Shown here one piece after another: positions 17,713-26,419 of a stretch of 64,000 nt of DNA. The position numbers and the translations under genes were made by a program. Where the stretch lies: NCBI GenBank assembly GCA_017537345.1, contig JAFYKY010000005.1:248001-312000 (forward strand), written 5' to 3'. Each line of letters opens with the position of its first letter. Positions within the stretch are counted from its first letter, which is position 1. A model generated the notes under the pieces. That model did no database searches and was not told the origin of the DNA. It saw only the letters and a program-made list of their open reading frames with translations. This stretch comes from Clostridia bacterium (GTDB lineage: Bacteria > Bacillota > Clostridia > Oscillospirales > CAG-382).

Positions 17713-17737
17713 CGGGAATGAGCCAATCTCATTCCCG
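17713..17737 (-). other. Hairpin between fakA and plsX
   Basis: A perfect 10-base-pair stem (17713-17722 with 17728-17737), loop of 5. On the transcribed minus strand no T-run follows, so it is not a standard terminator; the T-tract is on the plus side. It may stabilise or process the transcript, or partly attenuate plsX expression. Confidence 0.6.
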
Positions 17738-17748
17738 TTTTGTTAATA

Positions 17749-19374
17749 TTATTCGATTGCAAGAATGAAGCTGTATACTTCCTGACCGCCGCGAACATAG
17801 CCGCATTCGATAAGGGGATAGTTCGTTTCAAGCATGGTCTTAAGCTGAACAAGCTCGGAGTGTGTTACATCCGCTCCGTAAAAGACGGTGATGACCTGCT
17901 TATCGTCGATATCCTCGAGATTTTTCAAAATACCGGAAACCGCAGACAGCTTATTTTGACAGGCACAAAGGATGTTATCGTCATCCAATCCGATATAATC
18001 GCCCTTTTTGATATCTATGCCCGATATTTTCGTATCTCTTGTAGCGACGGTTACGTAACCTGTTGTAACGTATTCCATACTGTCCAGCATACTGCGGGAA
18101 ACCTCTTCCACCGTTTCAAGAGAAAGATCCATCATAGAAAGTGCGGAATAACCTTCCGCAACAGAACGGGAAGGAATTACGGTTACCAAAGCGCCGTCAT
18201 ACATTTCAGCCGCTTGCTTTGCGGTTAAAAACACATTGGAATTGTTGGGTAAAACTATAATATTTTCTGCGTTAAGCGTTTTGAACGCCTTTATAAAATC
18301 ATCTGCAGAGGGGTTTTGGGTCTGTCCCCCGTCAACGATAGCGGAAACGCCTATTTCGCTGAAATAGGATTTAAGTCCGTCCCCCGAACAAGCGGCAACT
18401 ACGGCATATTTTACTTTTTCTGCCGTATCGTTTTGGGTTTCGTTATGCTGAACGGACATATTTTCTATCTTTACGTTAAGAAATTCGCCGTATTCAAGTC
18501 CCAATTCCAAAACCTTGTTGGGCTCAAAGGTATGTATATGCACCTTGACGATCTCCCCGTCGCACACGGAAACGATAGATTCGCCAAGAACTTCCAGCTT
18601 TGAAATAAAGTTGTTGTGATCAAAGTTTTTTACATCTGTCTTTGAATTAAGAAGCAGTAATATAAACTCTGTACAGTATCCGTATTCAAAAACGGAATCC
18701 GAATCAAAGGAATTGCTTGAAGCCGAATTGAATACCATTTCAGAAACGCTTACGGTATCTATAAATTCACCCTTGAGTGCGGACAGCATTCCCTCGAATA
18801 CACACAAAACGCCTGCTCCGCCGCTATCAACCACACCCGCTTCCTTAAGCACAGGCAAAAGGTTGGGGGTGTTCTCAAGGGAACGGCGGGTTTCTGCGCA
18901 AAGCTCTTCAAAACATTCCGCAAAAGATGCGTATTTTTCGCAATTATTCAGTATTCGCTTGCCGCCGTCCTTTAAAACGGAAAGCATTGTTCCCTCTACG
19001 GGATTTAAAACGGATTTATATGCGTATTTTACACCCGAAGAAAACGCAAGGGCGAAATCGTAAACGTCAAGATCCGCCTTATTATCGCATCCCAACGCAA
19101 ATCCCCGTATGAACTGAGAGAATATAACACCGGAATTTCCTCTTGCCGACATTAGGGTGTTTTTGGAAAATCCTGCCATATATTCCGAAACGTTTTCGCT
19201 TACTTGTGCGGAAAATCCGCCCTCGAAGGTCTTTGCCATATTCGAACCCGTATCTCCGTCGGGAACGGGAAAAACGTTCAGGTTATTTATTGTATCTGAA
19301 TTTAATTTTAAGTTTTTAAAGCCGTTTTCCAACAGAAGCCTTAAATCGCTTCCGTTCAGGCGGTTTGTCTGCAT
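17749..19374 (-). CDS. fakA: Fatty acid kinase catalytic subunit (DAK2 domain)
   Basis: ATP-dependent kinase that phosphorylates FakB-bound fatty acids. 541 residues, with an N-terminal DAK2 kinase domain showing PVPDGDTGSNM (about residues 36-46, metal/ATP-binding Asps) and RGNSGVIFSQ, a middle region, and the C-terminal YloV-type domain. Length and order match FakA. The next gene upstream (a fakB) ends 6 bases before this start, and plsX follows, giving a physical fatty-acid activation operon. Confidence 0.92.
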   Translation of the reverse strand: MQTNRLNGSDLRLLLENGFKNLKLNSDTINNLNVFPVPDGDTGSNMAKTFEGGFSAQVSENVSEYMAGFSKNTLMSARGNSGVIFSQFIRGFALGCDNKADLDVYDFALAFSSGVKYAYKSVLNPVEGTMLSVLKDGGKRILNNCEKYASFAECFEELCAETRRSLENTPNLLPVLKEAGVVDSGGAGVLCVFEGMLSALKGEFIDTVSVSEMVFNSASSNSFDSDSVFEYGYCTEFILLLLNSKTDVKNFDHNNFISKLEVLGESIVSVCDGEIVKVHIHTFEPNKVLELGLEYGEFLNVKIENMSVQHNETQNDTAEKVKYAVVAACSGDGLKSYFSEIGVSAIVDGGQTQNPSADDFIKAFKTLNAENIIVLPNNSNVFLTAKQAAEMYDGALVTVIPSRSVAEGYSALSMMDLSLETVEEVSRSMLDSMEYVTTGYVTVATRDTKISGIDIKKGDYIGLDDDNILCACQNKLSAVSGILKNLEDIDDKQVITVFYGADVTHSELVQLKTMLETNYPLIECGYVRGGQEVYSFILAIE

Positions 19375-19380
19375 TATTGT

Positions 19381-20271
19381 TTATTCTTTCCCTTCGATAG
19401 TTACGGGCTTGCCGTAAACGTATGTAATAAGAGTGCCGGGGCCTACCGATGCGCCTACTACGGGGCCTATGTTGGTAATATACACTTGCTTGAATTTGCA
19501 AAGCGCAAAAACCTCGTCACGAAGCTTTTCGGCTTCCGCCAAAGCGTCGCCGTGAGAAATGCACAGAATACTGTTTTCGGCATCTTCAGCCGCCGCCACA
19601 GTGTCTTTTGCCATTTCTTTTCGGGCGTTGGCGGCTCCCTTTACCTTTCGGTAGGCATAATTATGTCCCTTAACATCGGATATAATAAGGGGCTTTACGC
19701 CGAAAATATTGCCGAGAAAGGCGCTTGCGGCAGTTACTCTGCCTGCTCTGCGCAAATACTCAAGACTGTCCACAGTACCGCACTGGTTCACTTTAAGTTT
19801 GTTTTCTTCCAGCCAGCAAACTGTTTCTTCTAAACTTTTGCCCTCGTTGCGCATAATCGCCGCTTTAACCAAAAGCATACCCTGACCGAGAGAGCTGATA
19901 AGCGAATCCACACAGCATATCTTTGATTGGGGGTATTTTTCCAAAAGCTCGGCTGCAACCACTTTCGCAAGATTTACGGAACCGGAAAGACCGGACGAGC
20001 AGGAAACGTAGAGTATATCCTTACCTTGCTCCAACCAATAAGTAAAAACAGTTTCAAATTCTTCGCGGGGGACCTGAGTAGTTTTTATATTCACTCCGTT
20101 GCGCATAAGATCATAAAATTCCTTGGGAGAATATTCATCCCAATCCAAAGAAGCGGCATGCTCTTCGCCGTTTGCAACGAAATTCATTTTTAAATATTCA
20201 ATATTGTATTTACTGCGAATCTCCGCAGTGAGATCGCAGGTGGAATCTCCGATAACTATATAATCTCTCAT
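19381..20271 (-). CDS. fakB: DegV family fatty-acid-binding protein (FakB-like)
   Basis: Carries a fatty acid to FakA for phosphorylation. 296 residues with the DegV hallmarks GDSTCDLTAE at the N-terminus, the CSSGLSGS motif that binds the carboxyl/acyl-phosphate head, and GPGT near the C-terminus. It lies between a second degV gene and fakA, with gaps of 21 and 6 bases. Which chain type (saturated or unsaturated) it prefers cannot be told from sequence alone. Confidence 0.9.
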   Translation of the reverse strand: MRDYIVIGDSTCDLTAEIRSKYNIEYLKMNFVANGEEHAASLDWDEYSPKEFYDLMRNGVNIKTTQVPREEFETVFTYWLEQGKDILYVSCSSGLSGSVNLAKVVAAELLEKYPQSKICCVDSLISSLGQGMLLVKAAIMRNEGKSLEETVCWLEENKLKVNQCGTVDSLEYLRRAGRVTAASAFLGNIFGVKPLIISDVKGHNYAYRKVKGAANARKEMAKDTVAAAEDAENSILCISHGDALAEAEKLRDEVFALCKFKQVYITNIGPVVGASVGPGTLITYVYGKPVTIEGKE

Positions 20272-20292
20272 AACACACCGATAAACAAGTTA

Positions 20293-21225
20293 CTATTTAC
20301 CCGAAATTCTTTGCATTATTTCCTTTTCTTCGGTAAGTCCTTCGGAAATAGGTTTTCCGAGATAGAATGCGGCACACAGACCGGGACCGATAGAAGGACC
20401 GCACGCCATACCCACGTGAGTGATAATAACTTCCTTGGGAGCTATTTCGGTGCGTATCATATCAGCCAGCATTTCCGCTGCCGCAAGACGGTTGGAATGG
20501 GCAACGAAAACTATATTGTTTTCCGGTTCTACGATAGTTTCTTTCATATACTTGACAGTAGCTTCAAGGGCTGAGCGTTTGCCTTTGAACTTAACGATAA
20601 CCTCCGCAAGACCTTTGGAATTGAAATCTGCCATAGGGTTAACGCCTACAAGAGTTCCAAACAGCGCCTTGAAGTTTGAAATTCTGCCTGTTTTCACAAG
20701 GAAGAACAGATCGTCCATAGGACCCATCTGATGAATAGAACCACGGATATTATTGATATAATCTGCTGTTTCTTCTATCGTTGCTCCCTCGTTACGCTTT
20801 TGTGCCGCAAACACGGTGAGAAGCGCCATAGAGGTTGAATAACGAAGAGAATCCACACATATTATCTTTCTGCCGGGATATTTGTTCATAAGATCCTCGG
20901 CAATACGCATACAAAGACTGTAAGTTCCCGAAAGTGCGGAAGAAAGGGATATGCTTAATATATCCTTTCCCTGCTTAAGATACTTTTCGTATATCTCGTA
21001 ACCCTCCTGCTCCGTAAAGGTGGAGGTCTTGTACAAAACGTTTCTACCGCTCATGGATTTGTAAAATTCTTCAGGTGAAATCACACCCCAATCCAGATCT
21101 GCGTTTTCCGTACGTCCATCGGGGAAATACACCGTGCCGTGAAGATAATCGGGAATATCGAAGCGTTCTCTCAGCTCTGCGGTAAGATCGCACGAGCTAT
21201 CGGGAATAATAACGAATTCGTTCAT
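20293..21225 (-). CDS. fakB: DegV family fatty-acid-binding protein (FakB-like), second copy
   Basis: A 310-residue DegV protein: PDSSCDLTAE at the N-terminus, SLSSALSGTY for the acyl head, GPSIGPG near the C-terminus. I chose the ATG at 21225 because the frame upstream adds 13 residues not seen in DegV proteins; an AAAGG lies about 12 bases before it. First gene of the operon. It differs substantially from the downstream copy, consistent with two carriers for different fatty acids, as in other Gram-positives. Confidence 0.9.
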   Translation of the reverse strand: MNEFVIIPDSSCDLTAELRERFDIPDYLHGTVYFPDGRTENADLDWGVISPEEFYKSMSGRNVLYKTSTFTEQEGYEIYEKYLKQGKDILSISLSSALSGTYSLCMRIAEDLMNKYPGRKIICVDSLRYSTSMALLTVFAAQKRNEGATIEETADYINNIRGSIHQMGPMDDLFFLVKTGRISNFKALFGTLVGVNPMADFNSKGLAEVIVKFKGKRSALEATVKYMKETIVEPENNIVFVAHSNRLAAAEMLADMIRTEIAPKEVIITHVGMACGPSIGPGLCAAFYLGKPISEGLTEEKEIMQRISGK

Positions 21226-21265
21226 TACAGCTTTGCCTTTCTGAAAAAAACATATTATCGGCACG

Positions 21266-21294
21266 ATTATACCACAGTATTATTGTTTTTTCAA
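21266..21294 (-). promoter_or_regulatory. Sigma-A promoter of the fakB-fakB-fakA-plsX operon
   Basis: Minus strand TTGAAA (21294-21289), 17-base spacer, TATAAT (21271-21266), about 40 bases before the ATG at 21225. I see no clear inverted-repeat FapR-type operator over it. Confidence 0.8.
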
Positions 21295-21324
21295 CAAAAA
21301 AACATTTTTTTATAAAAATTTATA

Positions 21325-21353
21325 TTGGAAAATAGCAAATAGTATGGTATAAT
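21325..21353 (+). promoter_or_regulatory. Sigma-A promoter of the cysteine-nucleophile hydrolase gene
   Basis: TTGGAA (21325-21330), 17-base spacer, TATAAT (21348-21353). Divergent from the fak operon promoter. Confidence 0.82.
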
Positions 21354-21408
21354 TGTAAAGCATCATATTTGGTAACACAAATATAATACACACACGGAGG
21401 GAAAATCA

Positions 21409-22362
21409 TTGATTTATTTGTACATAGCCTTGGGGGTAATTGCATTAAGCGCTGTTATCGGCGTTGCGGTAATGCTTAAAATTACCGTTCCCATTTCAAA
21501 AAAAGTATATCATGATACGCTGGTACGCAATTCGCCGGATAAATGGAAAAGAGAGTGCTCCTGCCCCGAAAACGAGGAGCAGCTTGAAATGTGGAATACC
21601 GGCTGTGCCTGGGCAGAGGAAAACAAAGACCGCATGCGCGAGGTTTCTATTGTGAATGACGGCTTGAAGCTGGTTGGCGAACTGTATGATTTCGGTTCCG
21701 ATAAATGCGTTATTATTCTTCCCGGCAGATGCGAAAGCCTTATGTATTCTTATTATTACGCCCGTCCTTACGGTGAAATGGGAATAAACGTATTCCTTCC
21801 CGACCCCAGAAGCCACGGAAACAGCGAAGGCATTTACAGCACGCTGGGTGTATGCGAAGGCAAGGATGCAAACGCGTGGGCAAGATATCTTAACGAAAAA
21901 GAAGGAATTAACCAAATATATCTTCACGGTGTTTGCGTAGGAGCAAGCACAGCAATATTTGCCGCTGTTGACGAAGATATGCCCGAATGTATAAAGGGCA
22001 TGGTTAACGAAGGCTGTTACGTTAATTTTTATGAAACCTTTAAAAACCATATGATAGCAGACGGACATCCTGTATTCCCCGTTTGCGGTATGGTAATGCG
22101 TCAGGTTAAAAAACATACCGGCGTAGATATTATGAAAAAATGTCCCCTTAATTATGTTGGCAAGGTTAAAATTCCCGTTTTGTTTATTTTCGGCGAAAAG
22201 GATATTTACACCGTACCCGAAAAGAGCAAGGTACTGTTTGCAGCCTGCGGAAGTAAGGACAAAAAGCTTGTGTGGTTCCCCAAGGGCGGCCACAGCCATC
22301 TGCGTATAAACAACACCGATGGATACGACAGCGCCGTAAAAGAATTCATTCAGTCTCACTAA
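21409..22362 (+). CDS. Alpha/beta hydrolase with Cys at the nucleophile position
   Basis: A 317-residue protein: an N-terminal transmembrane anchor (about residues 3-25), then an alpha/beta hydrolase domain. The strand-turn DPRSHGNSEG, acid in FGEKDIYT and base His in GGHSHL are normal. The nucleophile elbow, however, reads HGVCVGAS, placing Cys176 where Ser is expected. Cys nucleophiles occur in dienelactone hydrolases, so activity is possible but different. The start is TTG at 21409, 8 bases after CGGAGGGA. Monocistronic, with its own promoter and terminator. Confidence 0.82.
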   Translation: MIYLYIALGVIALSAVIGVAVMLKITVPISKKVYHDTLVRNSPDKWKRECSCPENEEQLEMWNTGCAWAEENKDRMREVSIVNDGLKLVGELYDFGSDKCVIILPGRCESLMYSYYYARPYGEMGINVFLPDPRSHGNSEGIYSTLGVCEGKDANAWARYLNEKEGINQIYLHGVCVGASTAIFAAVDEDMPECIKGMVNEGCYVNFYETFKNHMIADGHPVFPVCGMVMRQVKKHTGVDIMKKCPLNYVGKVKIPVLFIFGEKDIYTVPEKSKVLFAACGSKDKKLVWFPKGGHSHLRINNTDGYDSAVKEFIQSH

Positions 22363-22367
22363 ACAAA

Positions 22368-22402
22368 AAACATCCGATAATTTCTGCAATTATCGGATGT
22401 TT
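22368..22402. terminator. Bidirectional terminator
   Basis: A perfect 15-base-pair stem (22368-22382 with 22388-22402) with a 5-base loop and T- and A-rich flanks. It separates the plus-strand hydrolase from the minus-strand acyl-transfer operon. Confidence 0.92.
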
Positions 22403-22406
22403 ATTT

Positions 22407-22781
22407 TTATTTTGATTTTTGAAAAAACGGATGCTCTTTACCGAATGCGCAATCATAAACAAAATGCTCGCAGTTGTTTTCCAGAATGTTGTATCCCGTT
22501 TCTCCCAGCCTGCTTTTGGCTCTGGCAACTGTTTTTTCGGGAGAAAGGCGTTTTTTCTTTTCCTGCTTTTCGCAAACTCCGGTTTCGCACAGATTTCCGC
22601 AGGAAAAGGTAAACACGTCTGTTACCAAAACGGAAATTTCTTCGGGTTTCACGCCGGTATTATCGGGATACCCGAACTGAATAACGGTATCGTCATCCAC
22701 GTATATGCCGTAGTGGTAGTAAAATGAAACCTTAACACGGATAATATCTCCGCACGAAGGCATAACTGTTTTCCAGATCAT
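22407..22781 (-). CDS. LRAT-like (NlpC/P60 superfamily) acyltransferase
   Basis: A 124-residue protein with the circularly permuted NlpC/P60 signature of lecithin:retinol acyltransferase-like enzymes: HYGIYVDD (His23) and NNCEHFV (Cys104, the acyl-accepting nucleophile). Family members move acyl groups from phospholipids to amines or alcohols, or act as phospholipases. It is the last gene of an operon with an acyl-ACP ligase, two acyltransferases and an ACP, overlapping the ACP stop by 4 bases, so an acyl donor role for ACP or lipid is plausible. Confidence 0.78.
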   Translation of the reverse strand: MIWKTVMPSCGDIIRVKVSFYYHYGIYVDDDTVIQFGYPDNTGVKPEEISVLVTDVFTFSCGNLCETGVCEKQEKKKRLSPEKTVARAKSRLGETGYNILENNCEHFVYDCAFGKEHPFFQKSK

Positions 22782-23017
22782 TTTTGTTTTGCTTCCACCT
22801 TGCGCACAAGATCTCCTACGGTAACAAGATCGGGAAGATCGGCATTGGTAAGCTTTACACCGAATTCCTGCTCTATTCCCATTGCCATATACAGCATTCC
22901 GATGGAATTCATTCCAACGTCATCGGAAAGGACAGAGGATTCGGTTACGGAGGCGGAATCTATCTCTCCTTCAAAAACGTTATCCAAAACTTTTTTAAGA
23001 CGTTCTAAAGTGTTCAT
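22778..23017 (-). CDS. Acyl carrier protein
   Basis: A 79-residue acidic ACP. The 4'-phosphopantetheine attachment motif reads DVGMNSIGML, with Ser38 as the attachment site (canonical DLGxDSL, here Asn replaces Asp). It starts 1 base after the end of the upstream acyltransferase gene, with AAGGAGAG in good position. Its sequence departs from housekeeping AcpP, so it is probably dedicated to this operon. It sits between acyltransferases and the LRAT-like enzyme. Confidence 0.88.
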   Translation of the reverse strand: MNTLERLKKVLDNVFEGEIDSASVTESSVLSDDVGMNSIGMLYMAMGIEQEFGVKLTNADLPDLVTVGDLVRKVEAKQK

Positions 23018-23018
23018 T

Positions 23019-23678
23019 TTACTCTCCTTGGGTAATCTTTTCGTATACGGCGCGGCATTCGTTGATTTTTTCCAAAAGCTGTTCGGAAATATTGTTTATA
23101 TCCGAAACGGATGGGAACTTCTTTTTGCAGTATTCGTTTGCGTAAAAAGGATTTCCTATGACGTATACACGCTTTTTGCTCTTTTTAAGAGGCGGTCTGG
23201 AATACACCGGGATTATAGGTGCTCCGCTTTGAAGGGCGATAAGCACGGCACCGGATTTTATATCCGAAACGCCATCCTCTTTTTCTATTCTGCCTTGGGG
23301 AAAAATAGCAAGAGTATGCCCGTCTTTTATAACAGAAACCGATCTTCGAACAGCATCGATATCCGATATTCCGCGGTCTATTTTAATGCAGCCCATAAGC
23401 TTTAAGAAAAATGCGCGGACCGGCTTTGACATTACCTCTTCCGAAGCAAGAAAGAATACTCTTCTGTACCAAAAGCTGCTGCCGAGCATAACCGCATCGG
23501 AAAATCCCGTGTGGTTTGCGGCGATAAGCGCTCCGCCTTTAAAACTCCGCTTGTATTTTTTGCCATCAAGTCCAACAGAACGGACTTTAAAAAGCCGAAA
23601 CAAAAAATAATGGGCTCTTCCGTAGTCCATAGGCAAAAACTTGGGATTGAATAACGAAAATATTTTATTTTTTGCCAT
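23019..23678 (-). CDS. PlsC-like lysophospholipid acyltransferase, second copy
   Basis: LPLAT-family acyltransferase of about 219 residues. NHTGFSD gives the catalytic HX4D pair and FPQGR the acceptor-binding motif (canonical FPEGT/R, here Gln for Glu). I chose the ATG at 23678; a GTG five codons upstream is also possible. It overlaps the preceding acyltransferase by 14 bases. Normally transfers acyl groups to the sn-2 position of lysophosphatidate; here the neighbouring ACP suggests acyl-ACP as donor. Confidence 0.85.
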   Translation of the reverse strand: MAKNKIFSLFNPKFLPMDYGRAHYFLFRLFKVRSVGLDGKKYKRSFKGGALIAANHTGFSDAVMLGSSFWYRRVFFLASEEVMSKPVRAFFLKLMGCIKIDRGISDIDAVRRSVSVIKDGHTLAIFPQGRIEKEDGVSDIKSGAVLIALQSGAPIIPVYSRPPLKKSKKRVYVIGNPFYANEYCKKKFPSVSDINNISEQLLEKINECRAVYEKITQGE

Positions 23679-24327
23679 TTTCTTTTTCCACACGCTTTTT
23701 CAGTTCCTCGCCCAGAGCAAAGGTCTTATCCTCAAGTATTTTGGTAAGACGCATTATTTCCTCGGGAGAGGGATTTTCGTCCGCGCAATAATCACGCAGA
23801 TATATTTTTTCGCCGATCATAACACGGGTACGCTTTTTCAAAGAGTATGCCCCGTCCGTATACATGGGAACGATAGGCGCGTCGGTACGCAGAGCTATAA
23901 AAACCACACTGGGCTTAAAGGGCCAGGGCTTACCGTCAACGGGCAGTCTGCTTTCGGGGAAAATGCCGATAGTTCCGCCATTATCCAGAACCTTGAGCGA
24001 TTCCGCAACAAAGGAAAAATCTCTTGTATCACGGTTAACGAAGATACCTCCGATGGAAAAGAGGAATTTTGCAAACATTTTGCCCTTGTTGAACATAACC
24101 TCTGCGATGAGGAAACGCAAGGTGCGGAAAGGATACATATTCATATACAGCACAAAATCCATTAAGGATTTGTGATTGGACATCAAAATGCAAGGCTTGG
24201 GAAGCTTTTTCCCTTGGGATTCTTTATTGATATAATAAACCTTGGGACGGAGAAAAATTCTCGTGGGAATAAAGCCCGTAAGCTGAACAAAAGCGCGTAC
24301 AAATTGGTTTGGTTTACCTTGGCGCAT
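23665..24327 (-). CDS. PlsC-like lysophospholipid acyltransferase, first copy
   Basis: LPLAT-family acyltransferase, 220 residues: NHKSLMD (HX4D) and FPESRLP (acceptor motif, canonical FPEGTR). Starts 3 bases after the AMP-ligase stop. The ribosome-binding site is weak, so coupling to the upstream gene is likely. Two divergent LPLAT proteins in tandem would be needed to acylate two positions or two acceptors, which is unusual next to a dedicated ligase and ACP. Confidence 0.85.
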   Translation of the reverse strand: MRQGKPNQFVRAFVQLTGFIPTRIFLRPKVYYINKESQGKKLPKPCILMSNHKSLMDFVLYMNMYPFRTLRFLIAEVMFNKGKMFAKFLFSIGGIFVNRDTRDFSFVAESLKVLDNGGTIGIFPESRLPVDGKPWPFKPSVVFIALRTDAPIVPMYTDGAYSLKKRTRVMIGEKIYLRDYCADENPSPEEIMRLTKILEDKTFALGEELKKRVEKENGKK

Positions 24328-24330
24328 AAT

Positions 24331-26253
24331 TTAAATCTGCCTTTCAATGTATTCGCAGAAATCGCGTAAAGTATAAAAATAGTTGTTTGAATCGGAATAA
24401 TCTATGGGAAATTCCTTAGAAAGCTCTGTAAGCAAAGTAAAATACTGCAAAGAGGATGCTCCCAGCTCGTGTATTACGTGGGTATCGGGTCCTATATCCT
24501 CTTTTTCCACACCGAGTATAGGTGCGGCAATGGTACGTACCTTGTCTGCCAGCGGAGAATTTACATCGAATTCCGCTGCTTCCGTAAACTTGACTTCATT
24601 AAAGGGGATAAGCTTAACTCTTCCGTCAGCAAGAGCGTTTTTAAGATACTGTCTGCCAACCTTTATGGCGGTTTCGGACGCAATGGGATCGTAGGTTATA
24701 TAAAAATCTCTTATCTGCATAGGCAGAGGAAGGGTCTGGTTGATCTTATAAATATTGGCGATCATACCCGAAAGCTTAGCTCCATTTAAATAAGGGTTGA
24801 TGCGAACGATCATAGTAAGCTTTTCATCTGTTCCCTCACCCAGACCGATCACGGAATACATCATTGCTTCGGGAATATCAAAGGCTTGCTCTATGGTATC
24901 GGGATTGATATTTTCACCGTTTTCGCCTATTACGGAATCGCCTTTTCTTCCGCGGATATAGTAAAATCCGTCGACACAATCAACAATATCACCGGTATTA
25001 TACCAACCCTCGTTGATCTTTTCCACACCGTTTATAAGCATACGCTTGCAGGTGGAATTGCCTTTAACAAGCAGTACACCGTCTTCGTCTATCTTGTATT
25101 CGATGGAGGCAAAGGGCTTGCCCACGCTGTTTTGCATAAGCTCCGAAGGCTTGTTTCTGAGTTCTGTCGAAGTTATGCCCACTTCGCTCATACCGTAGCC
25201 GTTATGCAAGGGATAACCGATAGCGGAAAACAGCTCAAGCGTGGATTCTTTTATGTAGCTTCCGCCGGATATACAGTAGCGCACCGTGGGGCCGAAAAGC
25301 TTATCCGTAACCTCGGTCATAAGCTTGCGGGACAGCCAGTTGCCCAGAGCGGGGTTGATATTCTGAACCTTAAGACAGATAGCCTTTCCTTTTTCGAAAC
25401 GCTGTCTTGTCTTTTCGTCTTTGTTTTTTATTTCACGCATGATCTGCTTTTCAATGGTATGCCAAAGCAAGGGCACCGCAAAAACGTGAGTAACTTCGTG
25501 GGCACGGCAGGTCTTCATAAGAGTTTCGCCGGACATATCCTTGGGAAATACCATGGTGTTCCAGTAAAAAGCGTGCCAGAAATACACGGCAATAAGACCG
25601 AAAACGTGGTAGAAGGGCAAAAAGCATATCTGCTTTAATCTGCCGTTTACATGTACGGCAATAGCCATATTTTCTTCAAACATAGGACCTGCATTAAGCA
25701 CCTGCTCGCTTATTTCGTTACCCGTGTAGAAGCATACGACCTGCTTGAGAGTGGTAGCGGAGGTAGACAAAGCGATCTCGTTCTCAAAGCAATCCTCAAA
25801 AGCATTTCCCTGAGGAAGCGCGGTTATATCTATAAATTCACCGGGGAGAGCCGTTTCTTTTTTTCCGATTATGTATTTTATTCCGAGCGTTTCTATAAGT
25901 CCTTTGGACATATTGAGAGGATGACGGCGGTTAACCAGATAAGGCTTGTTTCCGCTGCGGAGAATAGCCCAGAAGGCAACGATCCATTCAAGACAGTTAT
26001 CCATATCCAAAGCCACGTAACCGCGAGTGGCGCCTATACGTGCGTAAAGCGATTCGGAGGCGCGTTCTATCATATCCTTTACTTCGCCGTAGGAATGCTC
26101 ACGGATACGGAATCCATCACTTGTCTCGGCGGCGATAGCGGCGGGATTGCCAAACATTATATCGTATACCGATTTAAAAGTTTTATCTGAATTATTTAGC
26201 GCATTAATGTTTGTTTTTACAAGTTTAAGATAATCTCTCAAGTATTTTTTCAT
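24331..26253 (-). CDS. AMP-dependent acyl ligase with C-terminal acyl carrier domain
   Basis: A 640-residue adenylate-forming enzyme followed by a fused carrier domain (about 565-640, pantetheine Ser probably 601 in ELGASSLQ). A-domain motifs: GYGMSEVGITS (A5), YNTGD (A7), RKGDSV (A8). The phosphate-binding loop is degenerate: STSATTLK at about 163-170 where SGTTGxPK is usual. I chose ATG 26253, 7 bases after GGAGA. It likely activates an acid as acyl-AMP and loads its own carrier. First gene of a five-gene lipid operon. Confidence 0.85.
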   Translation of the reverse strand: MKKYLRDYLKLVKTNINALNNSDKTFKSVYDIMFGNPAAIAAETSDGFRIREHSYGEVKDMIERASESLYARIGATRGYVALDMDNCLEWIVAFWAILRSGNKPYLVNRRHPLNMSKGLIETLGIKYIIGKKETALPGEFIDITALPQGNAFEDCFENEIALSTSATTLKQVVCFYTGNEISEQVLNAGPMFEENMAIAVHVNGRLKQICFLPFYHVFGLIAVYFWHAFYWNTMVFPKDMSGETLMKTCRAHEVTHVFAVPLLWHTIEKQIMREIKNKDEKTRQRFEKGKAICLKVQNINPALGNWLSRKLMTEVTDKLFGPTVRYCISGGSYIKESTLELFSAIGYPLHNGYGMSEVGITSTELRNKPSELMQNSVGKPFASIEYKIDEDGVLLVKGNSTCKRMLINGVEKINEGWYNTGDIVDCVDGFYYIRGRKGDSVIGENGENINPDTIEQAFDIPEAMMYSVIGLGEGTDEKLTMIVRINPYLNGAKLSGMIANIYKINQTLPLPMQIRDFYITYDPIASETAIKVGRQYLKNALADGRVKLIPFNEVKFTEAAEFDVNSPLADKVRTIAAPILGVEKEDIGPDTHVIHELGASSLQYFTLLTELSKEFPIDYSDSNNYFYTLRDFCEYIERQI

Positions 26254-26286
26254 TTCATACTCTCCAAAAGACAATATAACTGATTT

Positions 26287-26315
26287 ATTTTATCCAAAAC
26301 GTTCACTGTTGTCAA
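26287..26315 (-). promoter_or_regulatory. Sigma-A promoter of the acyl-transfer operon
   Basis: Minus strand TTGACA (26315-26310), 17-base spacer, TAAAAT (26292-26287), 34 bases before the ligase ATG. Confidence 0.85.
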
Positions 26316-26346
26316 TAGATATTCAAATGTAAAATTTTTTAAACAT

Positions 26347-26375
26347 ATTGATTTTGTAACATCCATGTGGTAATA
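26347..26375 (+). promoter_or_regulatory. Sigma-A promoter of the CBM9-like lipoprotein gene
   Basis: TTGATT (26347-26352), 17-base spacer, TAATAT (26370-26375), 44 bases before the ATG. Confidence 0.75.
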
Positions 26376-26419
26376 TAAAGCATAGCAATACCAAAATCAA
26401 AAACACAGGAGTACATCTT

